DNA of 64,000 nucleotides from Solenopsis invicta (GCF_016802725.1 NW_024105258.1:1-64000), one strand, 5' to 3'. Positions 24,801 through 36,710 are shown, numbered from the stretch's first letter. Translations and numbers: made by a program. Notes: generated by a model not told the origin, from the letters alone.

Positions 24801-25648
24801 CTAACATTTAAAACAGTCGAATAATGCGGATATGACGACTCCCGGTCTGCGTTTCTTTCGGCAGGGTACAGAGCGGCCACTACCGACCACGCGAAACACG
24901 CATTGTCTTTCGATTGCACATTAATCACGGCACGTTTATTCTTTATTCCTCGCGGCAATTCGATGCAACATCCCGCGTGCATGAGATTATGTTTATTAAT
25001 GTTTACCGTTAAATTCAGTATTCGTGTAAGAGCCCAACCACTATCGCGTTCTTGGAACTCGTCGAGCATCGCCAACGTGACATCGATGACACTCTGCTGA
25101 TACCACTCGCGCAAATTTGACGATCGATAAAGTTCATTGTTCCTCGTAGCGATATTTTTAATATTACGTTCATCATGATTATTAACATATTCACCATTAA
25201 ATACGGTGTTTACCTTTACACTATCATGTTTCGCGATAGCGTCTTGCACTTGCTCAATCACCAAATCATTGGCGTCCTCCAAAAAATGTCGCGGCTCGAT
25301 ATAATCAATGTTAATAACAGCGCCAGTCACAATGCGATTCTTGAACGCGGTCTCGATCTCGCGCCATACGAGCGGTTGCTTATCATCAGCGCCAGTGCTT
25401 GCATAATTGCCACCAACATGCATGAAACGTCTTTCTAACTGCGCTTTTTCACCTTTGAGTCGCGCGATTCTTGACACAAGTGATTGTCTTTTTCCCACGG
25501 CGAGTCGAGGACGTTTGGCACTACAATGTTCTTCGAGCTGCGCGAGGTACTCGTCGCATCGTTGCAACCACTCGAAACATTCAGCTAAATTTGCAATCTG
25601 CGAGCATTGCTCGAGCAGTTCGCGTTCCACTCGCTCACTATTTTCCAT
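21836..25648 (-). CDS. Polinton DNA polymerase B (protein-primed type), two exons
   Basis: Exons 25648-24519 and 24428-21836 join in frame through a 90-bp GT-AG intron to give ~1240 residues. This polymerase copies the linear element. The join completes a C2H2 finger (FICD before the junction, then CLHYF and HKVDC). In the spliced protein, exonuclease motif I is YSDLE near residue 430. An endonuclease-VII-like HNH/zinc insert (CHIC, DHCH, later Cys) follows at ~524-556. Polymerase motifs are FDINNMYG (~23047), KLMNNAVFGKT (~22610) and YSDTDS (~22310), all intact. The gene belongs to the DNA_pol_B_2 group. ATG 25648 lies 10 bp after the upstream stop. The left-arm copy is decayed. Confidence 0.92.
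24429..24518 (-). other. Intron in the polymerase gene
   Basis: On the minus strand the donor is CG|GTAAGT (24518) and the acceptor TTTTTTTATAG| (24429). Without splicing the frame stops at TAA 24517-24515, inside the donor. The second exon has no ATG before its conserved zinc finger. Splicing restores one frame, so the intron is well supported. Confidence 0.88.
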
Positions 25649-25658
25649 TTTTCAGTTT

Positions 25659-26345
25659 TTAGTACGTATCACACGCTTTTTCGGAGCACTTGCATGTATT
25701 TTGTTTACATGATTTGCAAATTCGCTGTGCGCTTAGAACGTTACAGTGTCCGTTTATATATTTTAATTCACAAAAATCAGGAGGTATAGCGTATCTCCAC
25801 CAAGGATCATCCTGCTCTCTATTTCTCTTTTCAACCCACCGATTAAATAAATTAATCACTGCAGGTTCGCGCTTATCGTCGCAGTTCTGTGGTGGTGGTG
25901 TATACACGTTTATTGCAAGAAATTCGATGCACTGTCCATGACCAGCGGGAATCGTAATCTGCAGAATGATATCGTATATAGAGATATTCTGGTAAATCTT
26001 CTTTGCCCACTGGTATTTGTTTAATTGCTTTTCTTCACAATTATCAAACGCGCACAGATGGTCCAGTATGAGCAAATACAATTTTCTTTTCCTGTAGTCT
26101 GACAATCTACAAATACGTTCTGAGTTAATAATGACACCTTGTCTCACGGCGCGTTCACAAGTCCCGCGTATTCCTAATTCTCGATCGCGAAGGAATTTTA
26201 TCGACGATACTCGTCGTCGTGGAACATTGGTTTCTTCTTCTTCTTCCGGCATAAACACATTATCATGAACGTACATGATTTTTTCTAGATCAAAATCTAT
26301 AAATAGATTTATGTCTATATCAAACACTGCGTCGTCAAACTCCAT
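25659..26345 (-). CDS. Unknown 228-residue Polinton protein with C-terminal Cys cluster
   Basis: No family is recognised. The N-terminus is acidic (EFDDAVFDIDINLFIDFDLE), followed by EEEEE and RRR at ~33-45. The middle (~60-140) is helical and basic (SDYRKRKLYLLILDHLCAF). There is a hydrophobic stretch with Pro at ~150-175 and a Cys cluster at ~215-225 (CKSCKQNTCKCSEKAC) that could bind zinc. It sits just upstream of PolB on the same strand with only 10 bp between, so both may share one transcript. This place would suit a replication helper or terminal protein, but that is inference. The left-arm copy is decayed. Confidence 0.7.
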   Translation of the reverse strand: MEFDDAVFDIDINLFIDFDLEKIMYVHDNVFMPEEEEETNVPRRRVSSIKFLRDRELGIRGTCERAVRQGVIINSERICRLSDYRKRKLYLLILDHLCAFDNCEEKQLNKYQWAKKIYQNISIYDIILQITIPAGHGQCIEFLAINVYTPPPQNCDDKREPAVINLFNRWVEKRNREQDDPWWRYAIPPDFCELKYINGHCNVLSAQRICKSCKQNTCKCSEKACDTY

Positions 26346-26867
26346 TTTTGACTGCGTTTAATGTGAACTTCGATATGATCAACCATTTTTTTAGAGAGTA
26401 ACTATTACGACTGATTCGGTGTCCACATCGAGACTGATCGTATAATACATTCGCCAAACTTATAACCGAAACATGAGTTTTGTTTAATCGATCGAAATAT
26501 TAACGCTTCCCTCTTGCATCATCTAAATATTGTTTCAACGTGCAGCAGCCGGATTATCGGCGCTTATCTTTACTAAGAAAGATATCTTGCAAGATTAGAC
26601 ATGCCACTGGGCGACACCGCGCACGAAAGAGAGCTCACGTAAACAAATCTAAATATCATTTACACGTGTCATTAGAAGCCGGACTATCGGCGCTTCTCTT
26701 TACTAAGAAAGATATCTTGCAAGATTAGACATGCCACTGGGCGACAACCGCGCACGAAAGAGAGCTCACGTAAACAAATCTAAATATTATTTCAACGCGT
26801 TATTAGCACAGCCGAAAGAGCTATACAGCGCTTTTCTCTCTCTCTCTTGCATCCACCTTGACCAAAA
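26346..26867. repeat. Two-copy ~127-bp direct repeat inside the right outer arm
   Basis: GATATCTTGCAAGATTAGAC with its neighbours occurs at ~26580 and ~26707, with a weaker third unit towards 26830. The inverse, in degraded form, lies at 13600-13680 in the left arm. The rest of this interval, probably the promoter side of the 228-residue gene, shows no clear TATA box. Confidence 0.6.
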
Positions 26868-26885
26868 ATTATTAGAAGATAGCGA

Positions 26886-26925
<40 letters not shown>

Positions 26926-28682
26926 GCCCCGCGGAAATAGCCGCGCACACAAAATATTCGCCATCGTATCGCTTGTCCCCCTCGTGATGACAGACATTTC
27001 CGATTTCAAAATTACAGTCATACACACCTCCTCGCGGTGTGATTTATTATGTTTATGTAAACAGAGTGACAAGTACATGGTCCATGTTTACATTAAATGG
27101 TCAGTTGCCTCCACGCGACACATTTCAAAGGTGTCGGTCAAGAACATGGTCCTCGAATCGTTATCACTGTTTACTTAAACATTGATTACGCAGAACTACC
27201 GGTTAGGTTCATACACGTGTCCCCGATTTAATTCCCCCCCTCGCCCCGCCCCGGTCGCGTGACATCGTCGCCGGTTAGACCCCCCGTGAGACCCGAAATA
27301 TTCCCCCCTTCACGGCACGCGGCACATTTCAATGGTGTCAAATTTATTTAAACATCGGTCAAGAACATGGTCCTCGAATCGTTATCATTGTTTATATAAA
27401 CATTGATTACGCAGAACTACCGGTTAGGTTTGCACGTGTGCCCCCGTTTTAAGCCCCCCAATCCCACCTCCGAACGGTTTGGTCCACCCGCGGGACCTTA
27501 TCGCCGGTTAGACCCCCCCCCGCGCGACCCGAAATATATCACACCCTTCCCCGCACCTCCCTGAGATCCCGAGGGTTTGAATCCGCCTATACATTCTACT
27601 ACTCTATTTTAATATTTTTACAGAATAATTATATTTAAAAAATTATGTTATTTAAGAAAAACCCATATATAATTTTATTTTAAAAAACGAGGATAAAATT
27701 TTCAGATCAAAATTACTTTATCTAAAAAAGAAGCGAAATACAAGATCACTTCTGTGTCGTGTAATTTCTATTTGATAAATTTTTCTCCTACTCTCATAAT
27801 TTCAAAGATATTCAGAGTGGTAATAGTTATATGCCTCATTCTATATATTTGATAGCATATGGTATAATATTATTAATACTTTTCTAATATTTAAAGGTGA
27901 AAATTATATTCAACAGAGAGTTAGAAACTACAAAAATATAATACATATTGCTTTCTTTTGCCATTCCGGGTGTAAATTTCAGCACTCTTTTATCACTTTT
28001 TTCTCTGATTATAGAACATGAACGAATTTCAAATTATTATATTTAATTTTCTTTTGTTTCTTGAAATTAGGACTTACCTTGCAGTAATCAACCACTTTTC
28101 ATCCACATGTTCTTGTATGGAATAGTTTTACATAATATATAATATAGTACAATAATAAATAAATAAAATGCAGTGAGAAAAACCTCTCGGAAAAAATGAT
28201 TACAATAGACTTTATTTTGTCAGATAAGGATCTTCAAATTGTAATGTAATGAAAAACAGACAATACACAGATTAACTACAGTTTTGTAGCAAATTTATTT
28301 TTTCACGTGCAAACACAAAAACTATGACTCCGTGAAACAAATAAATTTCATTAAAAAAAAGTAAAACATTCTTCTGCAGCGTTTGGGATAATTATAATAT
28401 ATTAAGAGTAACTATTACACACTTGTTATGAAATTATGCTATAAAATTCAATTAAAATTTATTGCTTTATTATAATGCTGTATAAAATATTTTAATTTTT
28501 AATATTTAAAATTTAAGTTAACATTAATTTGTATTAACATTTTGCTCATTTTGTTTTATTCATATAGGTAGTTTATAGCCTCTGTGAATACAATTTTCAC
28601 TTAACTTTAAACATAAAAAATAAACTGCTTTACAATAATTGTTGTTATGTTTTCCTACAACTTGTCATAAAATATTCTAGTG
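26868..28682 (-). repeat. Right outer inverted repeat of the palindrome
   Basis: This is the inverse of 11774-13588, with a GGC tract at 26887-26923, a GC-rich section to ~27597 and AT-rich sequence to 28682. It passes without a break into the second segment copy. The junction TTCTAGTG (28675-28682) is the empty version of the hAT target site. Confidence 0.8.
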
Positions 28683-28733
28683 TCTGCGTAGTGCGAAGCT
28701 ACGCGTGTACGCGTAGGCCTTTTCTCTATTGAG

Positions 28734-28786
<53 letters not shown>

Positions 28787-28808
28787 CCGAGAGAGAGCGA
28801 GAGAGAGC

Positions 28809-28848
<40 letters not shown>

Positions 28849-29774
28849 ACTGGAACCGGATTCGTAGGTAGAAGTTTATTATATTGCCCTTTAAACATAT
28901 GTACAAGTATTTAATAAGAACTATTGATGTGAAAAATTATTAAAACTATTTGCTATAAAAAGTATTGAAATTCAGTAGCAAACATTTCGTAGCAAATATT
29001 AACATATTACTTTTACTTGTGAAATTTTATAAAACATATTATTTAATTCTGTTACGTCCAGGGTTAAAGAAGGGTAGACGAGATATAGAGGGAGAAGGGA
29101 GGGACGTAACAATTCGAGAGTGTGCACGTGCGGCACGGGAGACCGCGTCGACAACCCGGGATATAGGTCAGTAGGGCCCGCAGCGGGAGGCCCCAATGGC
29201 AAAATATCCGGGATGCTTCGCGTCCCTTGGTCCTATTTTGAGGCAACAAATTTAATTGCTTTACCTCGGGATTGGACCTAGTGCTTATCTTGTAAGAGCG
29301 AGGGATGGTGGTAGTGGTTATGAAATTAGCACCAATTAATTATTGTACCTGGTTTATTTTAATCAGTAGTAAATAAGAATACAATTTGTTTATTTTGAAA
29401 AATGATTTATATTCATAAAAAAAAACAACGGTTTAAACTAAAGGCTCTATAATTTTTAAGTTAACTTGGGCAGCGATGTTATTTATTTGTTCCTCTATGG
29501 CTTTGAGGCGGCGGATTCGGCGATTGTAGCGACTCCGGTGCCGCTTCACGGCTGCTCGGGACTTATATTCGTGGATTCGGGAATATTATCATTATTTACG
29601 GAAAAAAACAAAACTCCGTTTCTTCTGTGTTTATCGAAAGGTTAGATTTTAAACCCTCCTTCGGTTAATCGAACAGCGTTCGAGTGAAACTAGAGAAAGA
29701 GATTGAAGTTTAAACAAAGGGGGGGTTCGAGTGAAACAGAGAATAAAGAGATTTCCGAGTGAGTAACCAGAAGT

Positions 29775-30380
29775 TATATAAAGAGATTTTCCGGATCTCC
29801 TCTTGTGAGTAAATCAAGAAGAAGGAAAAATTAGTAATAAAAGATTCTTCCGGATCTCCTCTTGTGAGTAAATCCCAAGAAGAAGGAAATTTAGTAAAAA
29901 GATTCTTCCGGATCTCCTCTTGTGAGTAAATCCCAAGAAGAAGGAAAATTAGTAAAAAAAAAGATTCTTCCGGATCTCCTCTTGTGAGTAAATCCCAAGA
30001 AGAAGGAAAAATTAGTAAAAAAAGATTCTTCCGGATCTCCTCTTGTGAGTAAATCCCAAGAAGAAGGAAAATTAGTAATAAAAAGATTCTTCCGGATCTC
30101 CTCTTGTGAGTAAATCCCAAGAAGAAGGAAAAATTAGTAATAAAAAGATTCTTCCGGATCTCCTCTTATGAGTAAATCCCAAGAAGAAGGAAAAATTAGT
30201 AATAAAAAGATTCTTCCGGATCTCCTCTTGCGAGTAAATCCCAAGAAGAAGGAAAAATTAGTAATAAAAAGATTCTTCCGGATCTCCTCTTGCGAGTAAA
30301 TCCCAAGAAGAAGGAAAATTAGTAAAAAAAAGATTCTTCCGGATCTCCTCTTATGAGTAAATCCCAAGAAGAAGGAAAAT
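29775..30380. repeat. ~59-bp tandem array within solo LTR 1
   Basis: About ten units contain GATTCTTCCGGATCTCCTCT and GAGTAAATCCCAAGAAGAAG, differing mainly in A-run length. A GA microsatellite follows at 30393-30448. Minus-strand frames through the array are repeat artefacts. Confidence 0.9.
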
Positions 30381-30391
30381 GTTGCAAAGAG

Positions 30392-30451
<60 letters not shown>

Positions 30452-30884
30452 GAGAGGGGAGAGTAATAAGTTTAATGAATATATTATATTTATTACAAAA
30501 ATCCTTCGCAAAGAGAGAAAAGGTGTTCAAAAAAAATCAAGAGCGGAAATAAACTAGGTGATTAATTCTGGACTTACTACTTGCTGAATGTGTGAGTGTC
30601 GGTGATAGTGAATGGAATACTCTCGGAGTCGCAGGCCTCCAAACTGGGCCGTACTCAGCGGGAGATGGTCCGGTCGGAGGGATTGCGCGTGCGATGGACA
30701 GTGGTCTGCAGATCCCAAGCAGAGACGTTTCGAATGGCACTTTTTCCTTTCGACCGAGACTTGCACTCCGTACGAGTTTAAAGGCCGCGATCCGAGAGTC
30801 GCAGGACTCGAGCATACAAGATGCCACGGAACTGCGATTCGGAATGATCAAGACTAGACTGCGCGCTCCGCTGGAAAACGCGCC

Positions 30885-30892
30885 TATTTATA
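30885..30892 (-). promoter_or_regulatory. TATA box of solo LTR 1
   Basis: TATAAATA on the minus strand lies ~470 bp from the LTR's 5' end in that orientation. The same layout (TATAAAAGG, 57981-57989) occurs in the second solo LTR, supporting transcription on the minus strand. Confidence 0.55.
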
Positions 30893-32331
30893 CAAATTTT
30901 CGTCTATGATTCCCTTTGTCCCATCGAGGGCCGTGTGCACCACTTTATTCATTAATACACCCACGTGCAATATTTACTTTTACGACTTTTTAATATTCCT
31001 CGGTAATTGTTATCCGAGAAAGCGGCAGGTTTGACAATTGAACTCTCAGAAGCATTAAATGTCAAAAAGAATTCTTTGATTTGTTGCTATGCGGGTGTCG
31101 GGCATCAGAACTCAAAGGGATGCACACGTGCGTCTTCCAGATCCCTAATTTTACTATCTTGAGTGTTTCCGGTATCGAGCAACGGTGTCACCTCAGATCT
31201 CCTCAATTGATGAATTTATAACTACTTAATTTCCGACATCCGGTTATTGCCGTGAGAGTCACCGAATTCTTGGGATCGGGGTGAGATCACCGTCGCTCGC
31301 CCGTTAATTAGAATATCCGTTGGTTGCGAAGGAAAGAATCGTTACTCAGCAGGACGTAACAATTCTATCATTCTATTCTGCTATTTACAATAAAACGTCT
31401 TGAAACGACATCATATCATATTATTTATAATAAAAGTAAAGCCATACAAAATTACTAGAAAACGTATTTAGTTTAATAGTCAGATATATATATTAAATAT
31501 AAATTAAAAAATATTGTAATATAAAAAGATATATTTGTATATAACATAGATTAAAGGAATATTTATTGTTGTAAGAATTGATTTTTTTTTTGTTACGCCA
31601 TGTATTGGATTTGTTCTTTAGTAATATTTTTATATATAACACTACGACTTTTTCTTAAAAATAAAAATTGTTTTTCTGTAAAAAAAAAATTAATAAAAGT
31701 ATATATAATTTTCTAAGACATTATCAATTCTCTATACAATTTTATTTCTTTTACCTAAAAATAAAAATATTAATTAAATATAACTTTATCTGTTTCTTCT
31801 GTTTTTGTTTATATGCTTATTTTATAGTTTTATTTTATAATAATGGATATATTATATTCCTTTGCTCTAGAACTCTAAATATAAAAGATGGACAAATCGT
31901 AACGCATTTGAGATATGCATTTATCCCACTATTATATTAAATAAAATACTCTAGAAGTAAGGTATGATATTTGAAAATTTAGGGGCAATAAATTATAGTT
32001 GAATTTTGGAGGTTACAACGCTGCATATGTTCACGCTGGTTTCAGAAATGTGTGACTGGATTACTTAATGAGTAAGTACATTTTGAATCCTGTTTGAAAA
32101 TAATTTTATTAAAGTTAATAAAGTTAAGTGTAGCTTTTACAATGTATATAGAGTTCACTGAACTAGTTAAAATAATACATGATATTACATTGGAGGAAGG
32201 TTACATTGGAAAGCTCTTGAAATTGTTTACAATAAAGCTTCTACGCATCTAATTTTCGTAATCGTAACTGTATACGCGTAATCATACTTTTAAATGCACA
32301 TGCTCATAATTGTGCGAAATAAAGCATACTA

Positions 32332-32606
32332 GGTTGTTCAATAAGTTTTGTCGTTCGATAAGAAAAACACGATTTTATTGTTAGAAATACAGTTTATTAT
32401 TCAATTTAATCTCCCTAAACTTCAGTATACTTATTCTAATTATCTTCTAATTTATGGATTCCCATCCCTGAAGTGAGAATCCGGAAGACTGTCGAAATAC
32501 GCTTCAACGGCTGTTATTATCTCTTTGTTCGATGAAAATAGTTTCCACGCATGAATTTTTTGAAATGTGAGAACAGCCAAAAGTCAGAGGGAGCAAAAGA
32601 CCGAAA
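32332..32606 (-). pseudogene. mariner remnant, second copy
   Basis: This is the duplicate of 1521-1795, with the same terminal repeat after TA and the same degraded transposase tail. It was copied as part of the segment. Confidence 0.7.
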
Positions 32607-33963
32607 CAATTTAAGGCAAAGAGCATTTCAACTCAACTACATTTTGCGTAGAATGTGTTACATAATTATATAGTGGTGTATATTTGATACACTTCTATAG
32701 ATACACACCATACACTCAGAAGAAAATGTAGCATCAGGTAGTACAATTGCGGAATGCTCTTTTACAAATAATAACACAAATAGGGACAGAAATAAAATAC
32801 AATAAATAAGTTTAAAAAATTGTTGTAAAAAACCTGTCTTAAATCATTTGACAAACTGCTTAAGGTTGTAAAATATTGCAATATTAACAAAACCTAAAAG
32901 ATGTAATTTTAAATAATTTTGTAGCAATTTATTGCCATTGTTGTCAAAATATAATAGCTGTTGACTTAAAAATCTATCACATTTAGAATTCAAGAATTTT
33001 TTTACTTTTAATATGAATATAAGAAAAAGCTATGTTTTATACAATTATAGTTTAGACAATTTAATGTTTTAATACTTATTATTACATATAATATTGATTA
33101 TTAAATAATAAATATAATTTTAAAATCTAATAACTTATTCTCTATTATAATATTATAAAGAATTCGAAATATTATAAAGAATTTTTTGCGAAAAATAAAA
33201 TGTGCTAGTAAAATGTGGTTTACAATATTGTTTTTAACATTTAAAAATCTCTTCATTTTACTACTCATTTCTCGTATCACATAAGATGTTCTTATAGTAA
33301 TTAAAAGCCACAAATGGATGGCTTGATTAAATGACGCTGCCTGATTCACATTGTTTGTATACTTGTTTTTTAAACAATGTTAACAAAATTGTTATCAATA
33401 ATCGTATACAGCATTCAAAAATCTGTATCGCGCTTGTTCCCATTGTTGCAATTCGCCGCTCGGCACCTTTGCTTGATTCTGCCGAGGCTCTGTTTCATCA
33501 GACAAATGGCAGGTAAAGCTTTTTTCAAATTTCACGATGTAGACTAATAGAAAACAAAAGTTTCAGCCTTAAACCTTTCTATCAACCGACTTAATATTTT
33601 TCACATGTTTATATAAGTGGCAGTAGTATGCTGTTCTACAAGTAAGGTAATTTGTTGCAGGACATCATTTTTCATCATTTTGTGAGGTCCATAGTTAGCA
33701 CAAAAAGGTTTCAACTTTAAGCATTTATATCATTGATACTATTTTTTTTACATAATTGAAACGCTATTGTCAAGTAATGACCCTCGAAAATTTAAACTTG
33801 TACCATTTAATTGGTATTTCACAGTCATATATCGCAATGTAAATAGGAGAATCGCGCGAATAAGTAAAAGCGAAAGCAAATCAACGAAAAGGAAAATAAA
33901 TATTTTATAATATCTGCATGGGCGAGCGAGCAGGCAGGTGTTCTCGATTCGTCTCTATTGGCG

Positions 33964-34136
33964 TAGTTTACACAGAGCATTTTCGACGATGCATGTATAC
34001 ATAATACATATATTTAATTATGTCGATTCATATTGTACCAGCTTAATATACTATTCTTTAAATTCATTGCCGAAATTAAGATAATTTAATTGAAAATTAC
34101 TAGTTAATACGCGTATCAAATGCTCGGTGTAAATTA
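33964..34136. mobile_element. TA-flanked MITE, second copy
   Basis: This is the duplicate of 3152-3324, with a base change in each inverted end. Confidence 0.5.
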
Positions 34137-34339
34137 GACCATTGACCTAATTTTTATGATTAAAGCAACTGTAATTATATGGTTAGCACAAAAAATAAAT
34201 TATAGTTAAATTATAATAATTGCAATCATTTTTTTCTTTCAGTGCACTTCTCGAAATTCTGTTTACGAACGAGATGTTGCGTGTCGATAAATGCCAAGAT
34301 AAATGCCAAGGTCCTCTTCTCATTCCTTTTTTATAGAAC

Positions 34340-34392
34340 ACTCCTTTCGCGCATCACGAATTTACGTAACCTTGTTGCGTATCCGGTTCCAG

Positions 34393-34442
<50 letters not shown>

Positions 34443-34585
34443 AGAAGGAGCAGTAACGGAGAATTTCAAGTATATTCGATTTCCGCGAAACGGACGCTAC
34501 CCAGGCGATCGAAGTTCCTTGCTGCTCCGTCCGTTAAAATAGAGAGCCTCTCAAGCGCTGCGAATAAAAGAGAGAAAGGGAGAGG

Positions 34586-34639
<54 letters not shown>

Positions 34640-34691
34640 TAAAACCGGATACGCAACAAAGTTACGTAAATTCGTGATGCGCGAATGGAGT
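34340..34691. mobile_element. Foldback repeat with CT/GA arms, second copy
   Basis: This is the duplicate of 3528-3896. Dinucleotide tract lengths differ from copy 1 while the inverted flanks are conserved. Confidence 0.5.
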
Positions 34692-34730
34692 GGTCTACAC
34701 TCAGTGTAGACTCTAGTAGACCCTGTAGAC

Positions 34731-35778
34731 CAGAGCTCGGCAAGAAATGCACATTTCGCTCGATTTTCAGTTGACTCCGCCCAGCGCTCTTCCCTTACCT
34801 CGACGTCCCGCGCGCAGCCAACGAGCCGCGCGAGGCTCAGAACCGTGTCACCTCGCGACTCGCGACCGTATCGTGTCACCGGTCACCGGACCTCGAATAC
34901 ATATTTTTAATAGCTTTCCACGTCACCCAGGGGGTACTATTATCTTGCCAGATTCTTCTCGAAGAACACGGCAGTAGCTATAATTTTAAAGAAAATATTC
35001 ATTTCGTAGATACTGTTATAGAAGAATTCGATACGCGTTTCACCTGCTTCGAAAAACTTCGAACAGAATTAATTCTTTTCGAGAATCCTCTTACAGCGCC
35101 AATCGTAGAACAGCAGATTAATTTACGGGACGAATTATGTGACCTACAAAATGATATTTCTCTGAAAACGGTTAAAGAAACCGGTGCAGAATTTTATAAC
35201 GTTTTATCAAAATCAACCTACCCCAAGCTTCGAGATTTCGGACTCCGAATTTATTCTATGTTCGGATTCACATATTTATGTGAGACTTCTTTTTCAAAAA
35301 TGAAGTTTATTAAAAATGAAAAACGTTCTTGTTTAAGCGACAATTCTTTACCGCGTCTTATGCGTCTTGCTACGTGCATTATGCAGATCGACGTTCCTGC
35401 TGCCGCTTGTAAAAAAGCCCGAAAGTCGTGAATCTGAATGTATTTTTCATTTCACTTAATATTTAAAATTCTGCTTCTTTTAAATTAATTCAAGCTATTA
35501 GAAGGTCGTCTCATTCATCAGTGGATTAGGCCTAATGGGGAAACCACTTAAAAAAAAACGCGTCGATAATAGTACCCCCTGGGTGATGTGGAAAGCTATT
35601 AAAAATATGTATTCGAGGTCCGATGACCGGTGACACGATACGATCGCGAGTCGCGAGGTGACACGGTCCTGAGCCTCGCGCGGCTCGTTGGCTGCGCACG
35701 GGACGTCGAGGTAAGGGAAGAGCGCTGGGCGGAGTTAACTGAAAATCGGGCGAAATGTGCATTTCTTGCCGAGCTCTG
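34731..35778 (+). mobile_element. Non-autonomous hAT element, copy 2, uninterrupted
   Basis: This 1048-bp element has ~210-bp inverted ends starting CAGAGCTCGG and ending CCGAGCTCTG. It shows the empty site for the gypsy insertion in copy 1. Flanks CTGTAGAC and TTCTAAGG do not match, so no intact 8-bp duplication remains. Confidence 0.85.
34982..35431 (+). pseudogene. hAT transposase C-terminal fragment, open 149 codons
   Basis: An unbroken frame covers the C-terminal end of a ZBED5/GTF2IRD2-like hAT transposase, including the dimerisation segment (FGFTYLCETSFSKMKF). It lacks an ATG, BED finger and catalytic residues. It is the residue of an internal deletion between the terminal repeats and would not make an active enzyme. 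Confidence 0.75.
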
Positions 35779-36100
35779 TTCTAAGGTAAATACATGTACA
35801 TAGAAATATATATACATGCAAGGAAGTACATAAAAGATATTTTCGTAATTAAATTTATGTATATATCATGTATATTGTGTCACTGACATATTCTATGTGT
35901 GTATAATAGTGATTTACAAACGATGTATATTGGATATCTTCAAAATGTACAAATATAACACGTACAGTATAGCGCGTAGCATTCGCACATGTCTATATAA
36001 TATCCAATGTACGTCGTTTATGTATCAATGTATGTGTATAAAATATATCCTAGAAAATTTTGACATTCATTATAATACATTGCATATACATCTGTGAGTA

Positions 36101-36149
<49 letters not shown>

Positions 36150-36710
36150 CATACTGATGTATATCAATGTATATACACTGAATGTCAAATTGTTATCTGA
36201 GGACATATTCTAAGCACATACAATGATACATAAACGACGTACATTGAATATACACAGAATGCACAATGAATATACATTGAATGTACATTAAATGTGCACT
36301 GAATGTACATTGAATGCATATGCATGAAATATTCGACAAATATACACATGTATATTGCATAGATATACAGTGTACATCCAGCGCGTTGCATTTGCATATA
36401 CCTACGATATCCAATGTACGCCGTTTGCGTATCACTGTATGTGCATAGGATATACATTGAATGTGCACTGAATGTACATAGAATGCATATACATGTAACA
36501 TTCGACAAATATACACATGTATATTGCATGGATGTCCAGTGTACATACAGCGCGTTGCTTTTGCATATACCTACGATATCCAATGTACGTCGTTTGTGTG
36601 TCACTGTATGTGCATAGAACATACAATATCCACTGAAGTATATGCAATGTATATACATTGCATGTTAAAATGTTTACTGGGAATCCAATCATTAGAAGCT
36701 ACATAATCAC
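35779..36710. repeat. ~170-bp degenerate tandem repeat with an (AT)n tract
   Basis: Units share CGATATCCAATGTACG and a GCGCGTTGC motif at ~36382 and ~36550, with a more diverged unit at ~35975. 36100-36146 is an AT run. The long minus-strand frame at 36185-36658 is a by-product of the repeat (Met, Tyr, Cys and Ile rich). No gene is supported. Confidence 0.65.

Larger units (their letters stand above)
11774..28682. mobile_element. Giant palindrome of two inverted half-Polintons (Mavericks)
   Basis: The arms 11774-19238 and 19709-28682 are reverse complements around a ~470 bp loop. From the outside in, each arm holds: a ~1.8 kb outer repeat, the unknown 228-residue gene, DNA polymerase B, a convergent integrase and a small coiled-coil ORF. 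PolB plus a retroviral-type integrase defines Polintons. The usual capsid proteins, packaging ATPase and adenovirus-type protease were not found. The right arm is open-reading for PolB and integrase. The left arm is 1.5 kb shorter, with decayed PolB but nearly unchanged outer and innermost parts. No 6-bp Polinton target duplication was identified. Confidence 0.85.
29050..31361 (-). mobile_element. Large solo LTR, family 1
   Basis: The unit begins TGTTACGTCC and ends GGACGTAACA, flanked by the 4-bp duplication ATTC (29046-29049 and 31362-31365). The empty site is present at ~540 in the first segment copy. TG...CA ends with a 4-bp duplication fit an LTR retrotransposon. In minus orientation it has a TATA box (30885-30892), a GA tract, a ~59-bp tandem array, an Arg-rich coding remnant (~29480-29600) and AATAAA (~29352). 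No gag or pol is present. A short-TIR DNA element is a less likely alternative. Confidence 0.75.
28683..34730 (+). repeat. Duplicated segment, copy 2
   Basis: It matches 174-3915 in the same orientation, interrupted by the solo LTR at 29050-31361. The GT/GA microsatellite (28738-28849) is shorter and interrupted compared with copy 1. It adds a short TCTAGTAGACC-type duplication before the hAT (34711-34730). 31366-32330 and 32610-33960 contain nothing recognisable. Confidence 0.85.

Noticed and set aside
29775..30380. CRISPR-like regular repeats (also 56455-57432)
   Set aside because: Units are contiguous without unique spacers and lie inside LTRs of a eukaryotic genome.
36185..36658. 157-codon minus-strand frame
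   Set aside because: It arises from the ~170-bp AT-rich tandem repeat; composition is dominated by Met, Tyr, Cys and Ile and it has no family resemblance.
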